Below are positions 1 to 8,006 of a stretch of DNA of 33,942 nucleotides, one piece after another. Source of the DNA: an uncultured Methylococcaceae bacterium. GTDB lineage: Bacteria; Pseudomonadota; Gammaproteobacteria; Methylococcales; Methylomonadaceae. A model generated the notes under the pieces. The model was not told the origin of the DNA and searched no databases. It saw only the letters and a program-made list of their open reading frames with translations. Made by a program: the position numbers and the translations under genes. The stretch lies in contig CAIMEB010000089.1 of the NCBI GenBank assembly GCA_903839855.1, forward strand, positions 1-33,942, in the 5' to 3' direction. Every line of letters begins with the position of its first letter. Within the stretch, counting starts at the first letter, position 1.

Positions 1-456
1 AATATCAATCCCTAACGGTTTTGATAAAACATAAGTATTTCTAACAATGGCATTCGTATCATAAGGGCACGCTACTTTAAGGGTATAAAACCAAGACGCA
101 ACTTTTTCTCTGATTGAATTAACATCAAAGCCAGCAATCTGACGTCCCAGCAATCTTGCTACAACCGCTGATTTTATTAACCCCTGTGCATCAATAACCA
201 AATCATAATGATTCAGCGCGTGCTGACGCAGCGTCTTAACTTGCTGGAACACACCTAACTTATTGGCTTTTAACGCCTTGAGGTTAACGGTAATGACATG
301 ATTAATGTCAGGATTATTATCGAGTAATCCAGCAAAGCGCTCTTCAACAAACCAATCGATCTGTAACGTCGGTAGAGCGGCTTTAATAAACTGAAGTGCC
401 ACCATGGAATGAACAAGATCACCCAACGCAGACAGCCTGACAATTGCAATCTTCAC
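1..456 (-). CDS. waaC: LPS heptosyltransferase I, N-terminal part (runs off the left edge)
   Basis: Translating the minus strand from the GTG at 454-456 gives about 152 open residues beginning MKIAIVRLSALGDLVHSMVA, continuing with IDWFVEERFAGLL and VIDAQGLIKSA. These are characteristic of the N-terminal half of glycosyltransferase family 9 heptosyltransferase I, which adds the first L-glycero-D-manno-heptose to Kdo on lipid A at the inner face of the cytoplasmic membrane. The start is a GTG three bases after the waaF stop codon, so it is probably translated by coupling to waaF. The C-terminal half lies outside the window. WaaF is the only close alternative, but the family-specific start and the waaF upstream favour WaaC. 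Confidence 0.88.
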   Translation of the reverse strand, partial: MKIAIVRLSALGDLVHSMVALQFIKAALPTLQIDWFVEERFAGLLDNNPDINHVITVNLKALKANKLGVFQQVKTLRQHALNHYDLVIDAQGLIKSAVVARLLGRQIAGFDVNSIREKVASWFYTLKVACPYDTNAIVRNTYVLSKPLGIDI

Positions 457-459
457 TCG

Positions 460-1494
460 CTATTCCTGAATGAGCTTTAATACCGCATCAGGCGTAATAC
501 CTGTCAAACAGTCGGTATGACCTAAGGGGCACACCCGTTTAAAACAGGGCGAACAAGCCAGTTTTAATGAAATAACTTTAGCCTTATTATTTAACGGTGG
601 GGTAAAACCAGGATCAGAAGAACCGTACAAAGCAATGATGTTTTTATCCAGTGCCGCCGCCACATGCATTAAGCCTGAATCATTGCTAACAACCGTATCG
701 ACTAATGACATTAAATCGACTGCTTCGGCTAAAGACGTCCGACTCGTAAAATCAACACAAGCGCCTGACACTTGAGTGTTAATTTGTTCAGCAGTCTCTT
801 TATCTTTCTCGGAACCCAACAGCCACACCTTCCAGCCTTCAGCTAATTTTTGTTTGGCAACTTCAGCATAATGATTGATCGGCCATCGTTTTGCTTCACC
901 GTATTCGGCCCCTGGACAAAGCGCCAGAATCTTTTGAAAGGATGGCTTATTTAAATCACGATCTTTGGATAACTGAAACTTTTCAATTACATTAGCCTGC
1001 TGATCCTGACTAATAACGAGCCGGGGTATTGAGTATTCAGGCGGTAAAGAAACACTTCTGGGCAAACCTAAGGCAACAAACCGTTGCACCGTCATTGTCA
1101 AAATGCTTTTATCCAGCTTTCTGGCATCATTAAGCAATCCCCAGCGACATTCACCTACATAGCCGGTACGCAGTGGAATATTTGCAAAATAAGGTGTTAA
1201 CCCAGACTTCCATGAATTAGGTAGCAAGATAGCTTGATCATACGCCTTAGCTCTTAGTGATTTACCCAACTTGACTCTAGCCAGGAAATTAAACTGACCA
1301 TGTGCCAAAGGCATCGCGATCGCCTGGGTTACTTCTGGCATTCTTTCCATCAGTGCCAATGACCATGCCGGCGCCAACACATCAATTTGACCTTCAGGAT
1401 AAGTATTTTTTAAGGTGATGAACAGGCTTTGTGCCATCACCATGTCGCCGACCCAGGAAGGGCCGACCACAAGAATCTTCGGTGATTTTTTCAA
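460..1494 (-). CDS. waaF: LPS heptosyltransferase II
   Basis: 344 residues, close to the 348 of E. coli WaaF. The N-terminus KILVVGPSWVGDMVMAQSLF is the family hallmark, the C-terminal part has the sugar-nucleotide site motif NDSGLMHVAAAL, and a cysteine-containing stretch (SPCFKRVCPLGHTDC) near the end is usual for WaaF. It transfers the second heptose of the LPS inner core. The start is a TTG (1492-1494) overlapping the TGA of ilvE by two bases, which suggests translational coupling; family alignment supports this start because the glycine-rich beginning follows directly. waaC follows after three bases. The odd point is the TTG codon, probably meaning low independent translation. Confidence 0.93.
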   Translation of the reverse strand: MKKSPKILVVGPSWVGDMVMAQSLFITLKNTYPEGQIDVLAPAWSLALMERMPEVTQAIAMPLAHGQFNFLARVKLGKSLRAKAYDQAILLPNSWKSGLTPYFANIPLRTGYVGECRWGLLNDARKLDKSILTMTVQRFVALGLPRSVSLPPEYSIPRLVISQDQQANVIEKFQLSKDRDLNKPSFQKILALCPGAEYGEAKRWPINHYAEVAKQKLAEGWKVWLLGSEKDKETAEQINTQVSGACVDFTSRTSLAEAVDLMSLVDTVVSNDSGLMHVAAALDKNIIALYGSSDPGFTPPLNNKAKVISLKLACSPCFKRVCPLGHTDCLTGITPDAVLKLIQE

Positions 1495-2420
1495 GACTGT
1501 GTAACGTACGTTAACCAGTCCGCATGATCATCTGCACGACCATGTACATAATCAAAATATAAGGATTGTAGTTTTTCTGTAATAACACCGCGACTACCAG
1601 AACCAATCTTACGGTTATCCAGTTCTCTAATCGGAGTCACTTCTGCCGCAGAACCGGTAAAGAAGGCTTCATCAGCCACATAGATTTCATCACGGGTAAT
1701 CCGTTTCTCAATCACTTCAAAGCCTTGCTCTCTGGCAATTGTAATGACCGTATCACGGGTAATGCCTTCTAAAGCAGATGTCGTTTCTGGAGTGTAAATT
1801 TTACCGTTACGCACCACAAACAGGTTTTCTGCACTGCCCTCTGCAGCAAAGCCTTCATGATCCAGCATTAAAGCTTCATCATAACCATTCGATAAGGCTT
1901 CTTGAAGAGCCAAAATAGAGTTAATGTAATTACCATTGGCTTTGGCTTTACACATGGTACTGTTGTGATGATTACGTGTATAAGACGAGGTACGGATACG
2001 AATACCGTGCTCGATACTTTCAGCACCCAGATAGGCACCCCAAGGCCAAGCCGCCACCATGACATGAACTTTTAAATTATCCGCACGTAAACCCATGCCT
2101 TCAGAGCCGAAAAAACACATGCTACGGATATAAGCGCTATCCAGATTATTTTTGGCCACCGCATCACGATGCGCTATATTAATTTCATCTTTGTTAAACG
2201 GCATCGGCATATTCATGATATGCGCAGACCGAAATAAACGGTCGGTATGCTCATGCATCCTGAAAATAGCCGTGCCTTTTTCTGCATGATAGGCTCTAAT
2301 ACCTTCAAACACACCCAAGCCATAATGCAAGGTATGCGTCAACACATGGACTTTTGCTTCGCGCCATTCAACCCAAGCGCCATCCAGCCAAATTACGCCA
2401 TCTCTATCGTCCATTGTCAT
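1491..2420 (-). CDS. ilvE: Branched-chain amino acid aminotransferase
   Basis: PLP-dependent fold-type IV aminotransferase that interconverts Val, Leu and Ile with their 2-oxo acids using glutamate/2-oxoglutarate. Visible motifs are HYGLGVFEGIRAY near the N-terminus, the PLP lysine in KAKANGNYINS (about residue 160), and EGSAENLFVV and LEGITRDTVI further on. I place the start at the ATG at 2418-2420, giving 309 residues, exactly the E. coli IlvE length, with a GAGG ribosome site nine bases upstream. A longer frame opens with TTG at 2435 but adds only five residues and would include that ribosome site. It is the first gene of a coupled ilvE-waaF-waaC unit. Confidence 0.95.
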   Translation of the reverse strand: MTMDDRDGVIWLDGAWVEWREAKVHVLTHTLHYGLGVFEGIRAYHAEKGTAIFRMHEHTDRLFRSAHIMNMPMPFNKDEINIAHRDAVAKNNLDSAYIRSMCFFGSEGMGLRADNLKVHVMVAAWPWGAYLGAESIEHGIRIRTSSYTRNHHNSTMCKAKANGNYINSILALQEALSNGYDEALMLDHEGFAAEGSAENLFVVRNGKIYTPETTSALEGITRDTVITIAREQGFEVIEKRITRDEIYVADEAFFTGSAAEVTPIRELDNRKIGSGSRGVITEKLQSLYFDYVHGRADDHADWLTYVTQS

Positions 2421-2634
2421 CTTTGTATTCCTCAAATCGATTTATAGTATCTAATCTCACAACTATTCAGCGCCTAGTTCTGATAGATTATATGAAATTT
2501 CGAATTGTACTATAAACTTAAGACCAGAAGTACCACCTTAAGAAGTTTGTCTACCGAATCATCAAGTACACAGCATATAAAATCATTGAGTTAACTGATA
2601 TCAACTAAATATTCCATAACAGTGAAAATGAATT

Positions 2635-2664
2635 GGACAGATCTTGTCTCGAATCATATATAAT
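2635..2664 (+). promoter_or_regulatory. Possible sigma-70 promoter for the hemerythrin/HD-GYP gene
   Basis: A perfect TATAAT lies at 2659-2664, about 54 bases before the TTG start. The upstream element is poor: GGACAG (2635-2640) at 18 bases, or TTGGAC (2633-2638) at a non-ideal distance. Only the -10 is convincing. Confidence 0.35.
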
Positions 2665-2717
2665 TTACTCACGAAACCTGCGACATTTTTACTATTTTTT
2701 CAGAATTAGGTTCTCAT

Positions 2718-3899
2718 TTGAGTGTAATCGATATTTTTCCATGGAACGATAATTTCAATACAGGTGTTCAAGTCATCGATGAGCAACACAAGGTACTGGT
2801 TAACATATTAAACCAACTGGCCAGCCATATTGCGTTCAAGACGGATATCCCGACATTAAACGTTATATTGGATGAATTAGTGAGCTATACTGTTTTCCAC
2901 TTTCAGGCGGAGGAAGATATTTGGCATCAGTATTTTCCAAATGACAGGCTTGAGCTTGAGCATAAGAAAACACATGATAGTTTTGTAGAAACGATTTCCA
3001 TAACCAGGAAACAGATTGCTTCAGAATCAAAGGACACTATTATCGAAGGCTTGCTTTCATTTCTCACCCGATGGCTTGCAACACATATCCTAGAAAATGA
3101 CCGCTATATGGCGGGAGTGGTTTCTTTTATTCTATCAGGGATGCCGATTGAAGAGGCAAAAACTAAAGCAAAGGAGCGCTTGGGTGGCGAGACAAAAGTT
3201 TTGGTAGACCTGATACTCACTCTCTATGAAAAACTTTCTGTCAATACACTCAACTTAATGCGGGAACTCAAGTATAGAAAAGAACAGGAAGAATTAATTA
3301 AGCAATATACAGCTCAATTGGAAATCATGTTCATGAAAACAGTGGGATTGGCTACCACTCTTAGTGAAATGCGCGATCCCTATACCGTAGGACATGAACA
3401 GAGGGTTTCTGAGATTTCGGTGGCGATTGGGACTGAAATGGGACTGGATGCGCATCGTATTGAAGGCTTAAAAGTAGGTGGGCACCTGCATGATTTGGGA
3501 AAGATGAGCATTCCACTTGAGATTCTAGGTAAACCAGGAAAGTTGGGTCCTATCGAATTCATGTTGATTAAGCAGCATCCGCAGGCAGGCTATGATGTTC
3601 TAAAAGATGTTGGATTTCCGTGGCCGGTTGAGCAAATTGCATTACAGCATCACGAGCGCATTGATGGCTCAGGCTACCCAAACGGATTAAAGGGCGATGA
3701 AATTCTTTTGGAAGCACGGATTGTCGCTGTAGCCGATGTTATTGAATCAATGTCAACTCATCGCCCCTATCGACCTGGAAGGGGACTTGAAGTAGCACTT
3801 GCTGAAATTGAAAGAGGCATTGATACCGCCTACGACCGAAATGTGGTTAATTGTTGTTTACAACTGTTCCGAAATAAAGGCTTCAAGTTACCAAGCTAA
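2718..3899 (+). CDS. Hemerythrin-like / HD-GYP domain protein (predicted c-di-GMP phosphodiesterase)
   Basis: 393 residues with two domains. Residues 1-135 are a bacteriohemerythrin with the complete diiron ligand set: H24 (in DEQH), H61 and E65 (HFQAE), H82 and H86 (HKKTH), H123 and D128 (HILEND). Residues 165-210 look like a helical linker. Residues 215-390 are an HD-GYP domain with H258-D259 in HLHDLGK, the HH pair at 311-312 and DGSGYPNGLKG with G319-Y320-P321. Such proteins are predicted to hydrolyse c-di-GMP in response to O2, NO or redox bound at the diiron site. The start is TTG at 2718 with AGG seven bases upstream; no in-frame ATG occurs before the HD-GYP region. It appears monocistronic and has no membrane segment, so it should be cytoplasmic. 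Confidence 0.93.
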   Translation: MSVIDIFPWNDNFNTGVQVIDEQHKVLVNILNQLASHIAFKTDIPTLNVILDELVSYTVFHFQAEEDIWHQYFPNDRLELEHKKTHDSFVETISITRKQIASESKDTIIEGLLSFLTRWLATHILENDRYMAGVVSFILSGMPIEEAKTKAKERLGGETKVLVDLILTLYEKLSVNTLNLMRELKYRKEQEELIKQYTAQLEIMFMKTVGLATTLSEMRDPYTVGHEQRVSEISVAIGTEMGLDAHRIEGLKVGGHLHDLGKMSIPLEILGKPGKLGPIEFMLIKQHPQAGYDVLKDVGFPWPVEQIALQHHERIDGSGYPNGLKGDEILLEARIVAVADVIESMSTHRPYRPGRGLEVALAEIERGIDTAYDRNVVNCCLQLFRNKGFKLPS

Positions 3900-3963
3900 T
3901 ATTGTAACTGTTCATGAACGTTAAGAGAGTGATGCACTGTCTTAATTCTCGCTAATATGTTGA

Positions 3964-3994
3964 GTGGTTTTTCACAGTAACGTTGAAAAACCAC
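3964..3994. terminator. Inverted repeat in the convergent intergenic region
   Basis: A perfect 10-bp stem GTGGTTTTTC / GAAAAACCAC with an 11-base loop lies between the convergent HD-GYP and phosphodiesterase genes. Location suggests transcription termination for both, but neither strand has a clear T-run immediately after the stem, so it is not a textbook intrinsic terminator. Confidence 0.45.
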
Positions 3995-4027
3995 CCGAAC
4001 AGTTCGTTTATTTCAGACTAAAAACTT

Positions 4028-5836
4028 TTACTTACCTATTAGGGCAGGTAATACCTGAGTGCCTTCTAACTTAACAGCTTTAAGGTCTTCTGGATGAAGT
4101 CCTAACAACGCCAAAATACTAGGTGCAATCTGTACGGTAGAAACCGCTGAGTCGATAACTGCACCACCTGTCAAATTAGCGCCCCATGCAACAATCGGCA
4201 CATGACGATCGTTGATAGAGTTGCCGCCATGTTCAGCTAGTTTGGATAATTTGCTACCGCCATAAACTGAGCCTACTGTAGCAATACCGATCACATCGGG
4301 AACTCGATGATCAGTTAACGGATTAACACCCATAAAATTAGCTGCGTTAACACCCGCGTAAATTGTACTTAAACCGGCATTTTTGAACGATTTAACGGTT
4401 GCATTACCTCTAGCGTCAGAACCTATGCCAGCTGGAACAACCTGATCATTGATTTTAGCCCCGGTGCTATAGCTGTTTAAAAAGTTCTTTACAAAGCTTG
4501 TTGCAGTTTCTGATCTATTATTCAACCATAACAAAACCCCATCGTCATCCATCGCGTGAGCAACCAAAGGCAACGTGTCGCTAGGAGTATTCTTAGCCCA
4601 GGCAGCGTTCAGAGCATTAATCATGTCGCCATCGTTAATTATAGTCAAATCAGTACGTTTTTGCGGTGATTGTCCATGCTTGGCTGAGAGAATAATCACT
4701 GTATTAGACTGGATAGCAGGGTTGTTTAGTATCGCATCGCTGATTTGTTTTAAGCTATCATCGATAAAATACAATGCACTTTGCAGAACCTGACCCGGAA
4801 CAGCAATGCCACCTACCGTTTTATAGCCACCTAATTGTGTTGGATCTGAGTTTTCAGGTGTGGCAGAGATTGGAAGTTTTTGCGCAGTTGAAACCGATTG
4901 GAAATTCAAACCAAAAACCGCAGGTGTACCATGCTTGTTTATACCTGCATGGTCATAACCTTTGATTTCATTAATAACCGCAGCAAGGTGAATTGTATCG
5001 TATTGCTGAGTACTAATATTGCTCTTAGTCCAGTCCTTACTAGAAGCTAGATCGATAACACTATTAATTTCTGGTGCAAACAAGTCATCAATACCGTAGC
5101 CAGAAGGTCCGTTCAGTATTTCGTAAGCAGGATGCTTATCAACCCATGCTGTGCGTAACCCCGCCGCTTTCGCAACTTCAAATACCGTATTGACTAAAAG
5201 ATATTGATGTGGATAAACAGGATTACAACTGATAGGATCAACTGGCAACTGAGCTGGATCAATCAAAATACTTCTTACGTCATCCGGACTACCGGCTAGC
5301 TTTAGGATTTTGGTAGCATTAACAGAATCTACAAAACCAGGAGTGATCTTTTTAACCGGATATAACCCAGTAATACCTTGAGTACCATCAAGCAAAATTT
5401 GACCCGCTGCATTGGTTGGCTCGATGTTTTCCGCATATTGGACTTCAGCCCCTAAACCAACGTTGCCCGATTTACAATCAGTTTTTGATGTACCTAGTGG
5501 TAACTCACTACGACTATAACCGTCATCATAATAAATACCGGCTGACTTAGGATTTCCACCAGTTAACTGACCTACTAAACCAGGGAACGAGTCAGAAGGA
5601 AACGGAGTCAGTGCATTTTTATAATAAACACCATTATTAATCATAGCCGCTAAAGTCGAATTTGGATTATTTTGCACAAACCAGTCCAGATCAGTTTGAT
5701 GTAAACCATCTACCGAAATCAACAAGACATGCTTTACTGGTGAACTGACAGCAGGTGCAGCATTTACAGAGGTCATCACGACAGCACTTAACGCCATACT
5801 AACAGCAAGTGAAATCAGGGTTTTGTCTATTTTCAT
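4028..5836 (-). CDS. Secreted alkaline-phosphatase-superfamily phosphodiesterase / nucleotide pyrophosphatase
   Basis: 602 residues. Residues 1-26 form a Sec signal peptide (MKIDKTL, a hydrophobic stretch, then a VNA|A type site), so the enzyme acts in the periplasm or outside. The family metal and catalytic elements are visible: ISVDGLH with D43, the segment PFPSDSFPGLVGQLTGG whose S83 occupies the usual Thr/Ser nucleophile position of NPP enzymes, SAKHGQSP in the middle, and EHGGNSINDRHVPIVAWG toward the C-terminus. The family hydrolyses phosphate mono- or diesters with two zinc ions; substrate cannot be read here. A Pho box upstream points to phosphate scavenging. It is a single gene, convergent with the HD-GYP gene. 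Serine in place of the more common threonine nucleophile is a modest variation. Confidence 0.85.
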   Translation of the reverse strand: MKIDKTLISLAVSMALSAVVMTSVNAAPAVSSPVKHVLLISVDGLHQTDLDWFVQNNPNSTLAAMINNGVYYKNALTPFPSDSFPGLVGQLTGGNPKSAGIYYDDGYSRSELPLGTSKTDCKSGNVGLGAEVQYAENIEPTNAAGQILLDGTQGITGLYPVKKITPGFVDSVNATKILKLAGSPDDVRSILIDPAQLPVDPISCNPVYPHQYLLVNTVFEVAKAAGLRTAWVDKHPAYEILNGPSGYGIDDLFAPEINSVIDLASSKDWTKSNISTQQYDTIHLAAVINEIKGYDHAGINKHGTPAVFGLNFQSVSTAQKLPISATPENSDPTQLGGYKTVGGIAVPGQVLQSALYFIDDSLKQISDAILNNPAIQSNTVIILSAKHGQSPQKRTDLTIINDGDMINALNAAWAKNTPSDTLPLVAHAMDDDGVLLWLNNRSETATSFVKNFLNSYSTGAKINDQVVPAGIGSDARGNATVKSFKNAGLSTIYAGVNAANFMGVNPLTDHRVPDVIGIATVGSVYGGSKLSKLAEHGGNSINDRHVPIVAWGANLTGGAVIDSAVSTVQIAPSILALLGLHPEDLKAVKLEGTQVLPALIGK

Positions 5837-5878
5837 AGGTTATGTCTCTCTACAGTATTAGGAAAGTTAAGGGTATGG

Positions 5879-5923
5879 ACAATAACAAAACAATGTGACT
5901 GCCCCATGACGACTGTATGACAA
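5879..5923 (-). promoter_or_regulatory. Predicted PhoB-binding Pho box and -10 element
   Basis: Read on the minus strand, 5923-5906 is TTGTCATACAGTCGTCAT, very close to the consensus of two CTGTCAT-type heptamers spaced at 11 bp. A third half-site, AGTCA at 5900-5896, continues the same 11-bp phase. A -10-like TATTGT (5884-5879) starts ten bases after the last half-site, the arrangement seen at PhoB-activated promoters, and the phosphodiesterase ATG is at 5836. Confidence 0.68.
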
Positions 5924-6067
5924 ATTAAGGTATTCCGCATTGTTTCACGCATTGCCCACATGAAGATATCGCGATACCTTTGCTAGCTTAAAAAAACCGT
6001 CTATAGCACAAGATTTCATTTTGGCATTATCTTAATATTTGTCGGCAAACCGTTTCTAGCTGGTTTT

Positions 6068-6217
6068 TCAAGTGGGATACCCAAGGCATAATTGGATTTC
6101 ATCGTCGGACAGTTTGGTCTCCATTTTCGCAATCATATCCCAAAACTCTTCAGCCGGAATACCTGTAAAAGCATGGATCAATGCGGGGTGTTTATGCAAT
6201 TTCGCCTCGGTGAACAT
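6068..6217 (-). pseudogene. Transposase N-terminal remnant (HTH of a DDE transposase)
   Basis: From the ATG at 6215-6217, preceded by a strong GAGGAGA ribosome site, the minus strand encodes 49 residues, MFTEAKLHKHPALIHAFTGI followed by PAEEFWDMIAKMETKLSDDE, then stops at 6068-6070. The pattern 'hPxLhxAFTGhxxxxFxxh' matches the N-terminal helix-turn-helix of IS5-type DDE transposases, which normally run 250 residues or more. No catalytic domain follows in any frame, so this is a decayed end of an insertion sequence. An independent short gene cannot be excluded, but the family resemblance makes a relic more likely. Confidence 0.55.
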
Positions 6218-6324
6218 AACAATCTCCTCATTTTATTTGGATGAGGTTACAGGGTATGCCTATTTTACTTATTGTGCATGAACTCTATTCAAATACTAAT
6301 ACGTATATCATCGTTAAATACTCT

Positions 6325-6354
6325 TTGACAAAATAAGACAAGCAGTCATATTAT
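6325..6354 (+). promoter_or_regulatory. Sigma-70 promoter for the DUF4242-TM2 operon
   Basis: A perfect -35 TTGACA (6325-6330) is followed after 18 bases by TATTAT (6349-6354, five of six matches). Initiation near 6361 would leave a leader of about 105 bases before the DUF4242 gene. Confidence 0.6.
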
Positions 6355-6465
6355 CCTCCGATGAGTGTATTTTATAGGGCAAAGCTATCAGTAAAGCTTA
6401 AAATAATTTCCACACATACTACAATAAGAACCAATTAAATTCATATTAACTCAGGAGATATTAGC

Positions 6466-6741
6466 ATGCCAAAGTACATTATAGAACGTGAAATTCCGGG
6501 TGCAGGCTCTTTAACAGCGCAAGATTTACAAGGTATATCGCAAAAATCATGCGGTATTTTAAGTGACATGGGGCCAAAAATTCAGTGGATTGAAAGCTAC
6601 GTAACAGACGACAAGATTTATTGCGTATACATAGCGCCTGATGAAGCTACTGTTAGAGCACATGCGGAACAGGGTGGATTTCCAGCTAATCGTATTTCTC
6701 AAATTAAAGGTGTGATTGATCCAACCACTGCAGAAGCATAG
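6466..6741 (+). CDS. DUF4242 family protein (SCO4226-like nickel-binding fold)
   Basis: 91 residues with the DUF4242 pattern: MPKYIIEREIPGAG at the start, WIESYVTDDKIYCVYIAPDE in the middle and HAEQGGFPANRISQI near the end. The family is a small dimeric ferredoxin-like fold; a Streptomyces member (SCO4226) binds nickel, but a role here is unknown. There is no signal peptide or membrane segment, so it is cytoplasmic. Start is ATG with AGGAGA nine bases upstream. It precedes the TM2 gene by 18 bases and probably shares its promoter and terminator. Confidence 0.8.
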   Translation: MPKYIIEREIPGAGSLTAQDLQGISQKSCGILSDMGPKIQWIESYVTDDKIYCVYIAPDEATVRAHAEQGGFPANRISQIKGVIDPTTAEA

Positions 6742-6759
6742 CCTGTATAAGGACTATAA

Positions 6760-7173
6760 ATGATCGGATATATTGAAAGTTATGACTCAACCACTCAAAC
6801 TGGGGTCATAACAAGCGAAGAAAAAAGTTACACGTTTCATTTAGATGACTGGGTTGCGCAAGTACTTCCAGATGTGGGTGATGATGTAAACTTTGAAGTA
6901 GAAGAGGCAATTGCACGCAAGATTAATTTGGTGGCGGCCTATTTGGGGCCTCCTAAAGCGGTTAAATATAAATATGTTGCTTCTGCTTTAGCATTGTTTT
7001 TTGGCTTTGCAGGATTACATAGATTCTATCTAGGCTTCTATTGGTTAGGCCTTGGTCAGTTAACTTTAACAGCAGCAACGGTAGGCTATGGTGCTCTGTG
7101 GGGATTTATAGAATTTGTTCTATTGCTGTCTGGACATATCAATAAGGATGCTAAAGGTAGACCCCTAAAATAG
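6760..7173 (+). CDS. Cold-shock-like / TM2 domain membrane protein
   Basis: 137 residues. Residues 1-60 resemble a cold-shock OB fold: GYIESYDSTTQTGVITSEEK parallels the 'G.VKWFN..KGFGFI' strand of CspA, though the RNA-binding aromatics are poorly kept. Residues 70-135 are a TM2 domain: two membrane helices with ALFFGFAGLHRFYLGFYWLG and a final WGFIEFVLLLSG. TM2 proteins are small inner-membrane proteins of mostly unknown function; fusion to a cold-shock-like domain recurs in bacteria and suggests a membrane-tethered nucleic-acid or stress role (inference). It follows the DUF4242 gene by 18 bases and ends at a strong terminator facing the cspA-type gene. Confidence 0.85.
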   Translation: MIGYIESYDSTTQTGVITSEEKSYTFHLDDWVAQVLPDVGDDVNFEVEEAIARKINLVAAYLGPPKAVKYKYVASALALFFGFAGLHRFYLGFYWLGLGQLTLTAATVGYGALWGFIEFVLLLSGHINKDAKGRPLK

Positions 7174-7210
7174 TTTTAAATTGATATGCAGATTAAATAG
7201 GGGGTCAATA

Positions 7211-7240
7211 AAAAGCTCTTGTTAAATAACAAGAGCTTTT
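7211..7240. terminator. Strong bidirectional intrinsic terminator
   Basis: A perfect 14-bp inverted repeat (AAAAGCTCTTGTTA, two bases, then its complement) gives A-runs and T-runs on both flanks. It sits between the convergent TM2 and cold-shock genes and should terminate both transcripts. Confidence 0.9.
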
Positions 7241-7261
7241 TCTGACGCTGAAAGTTATCGC

Positions 7262-7465
7262 TTATTTTGGATAAACATTAACGGCAGTCAAGCCTTTTGG
7301 TCCAGATTCGATGTCAAAAGTCACGGTTTGGCCTTCAGTTAAAGTTTTAAAGCCTTCTCCCTGAATAACTGAGTGATGAACGAAAACATCTTCGCCGCCA
7401 TCAGAAGGTGCTATAAAACCAAAACCTTTAGTGTTGTTAAACCACTTTACAGTGCCTGTTGCCAT
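7262..7465 (-). CDS. Cold shock protein, CspA family
   Basis: 67 residues, the normal CspA length. RNP1 is present as KGFGFI (residues 13-18) and RNP2 as VFVHH (27-31), with the aromatic W9/F10 surface of the OB fold. It binds single-stranded RNA/DNA and acts as an RNA chaperone; whether it is cold-induced or constitutive cannot be told. A ribosome site AGGAG precedes the ATG. The leader up to the CBS gene end is about 130 bases, room for a structured 5' UTR. It is convergent with a TM2 gene that itself carries a CSD-like domain. Confidence 0.95.
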   Translation of the reverse strand: MATGTVKWFNNTKGFGFIAPSDGGEDVFVHHSVIQGEGFKTLTEGQTVTFDIESGPKGLTAVNVYPK

Positions 7466-7595
7466 TTTGAAAAACTCCTAAAATAAATACTTACGGTTAA
7501 CACAGAACTACAACATTGATAACCGGGTCATATCCTCGTTCAATATCTTTACTCTGCTGATGCAAATTGTACTTCTATTTTCGATTGGATGCTAT

Positions 7596-8006
7596 TTATT
7601 GAAAGGTTTTATACAATCCATCGAGAACTAATGAGTTAGGACTTACCATGCCAATGACCTTTTTATTTTCTAAAACAGGGGCTCTGACCAGGTTATAGTT
7701 GGCAAAAAGGCGCGAACAATAGCGGATATCCATATCTGGATGAACGGAAATGACTGGCTTACTCATAATTTCGTAGACATTAACCCTATCAGGAGCACGG
7801 TCTCTTGCAAGCACATGTCGGGCAATATCACCCGAGGTGACCATGCCGTATTCATCGTTTTCGTTGCGTTTGTTGACAATGAGCACAGCGGTTTTGAGAG
7901 TCTTCATTTTTATTAAGGCATCGGCAACTGTTGCAATACCGTCAATAGTACCAAAGTCTGTTTTCATGACATCTTTTACGCGTATTAGAGTATTTATAGG
8001 AGTCAT
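7596..8006 (-). CDS. Two-CBS-domain regulatory protein
   Basis: 136 residues forming a tandem CBS pair (Bateman module). The first CBS is about residues 11-66 (KDVMKTDFGTIDGIATVADA ... GMVTSGDIARHVL) and the second about 78-130 (EIMSKPVISVHPDMDI ... VIGMVSPNSLVLDGLY). Such modules bind adenine nucleotides and report energy state or c-di-AMP-type signals. There is no catalytic domain, so it likely acts on a partner. The ATG overlaps the stop of the PII-like gene (ATGA), so the two are translationally coupled. It is the last gene of the four-gene DUF1538 operon, suggesting control of the transporter-like proteins. Confidence 0.85.
   Translation of the reverse strand: MTPINTLIRVKDVMKTDFGTIDGIATVADALIKMKTLKTAVLIVNKRNENDEYGMVTSGDIARHVLARDRAPDRVNVYEIMSKPVISVHPDMDIRYCSRLFANYNLVRAPVLENKKVIGMVSPNSLVLDGLYKTFQ

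Noticed and set aside
6072-6281. Plus-strand 69-residue reading frame
   Set aside because: It lies antisense to the transposase remnant, whose minus-strand frame has a ribosome site and family resemblance.
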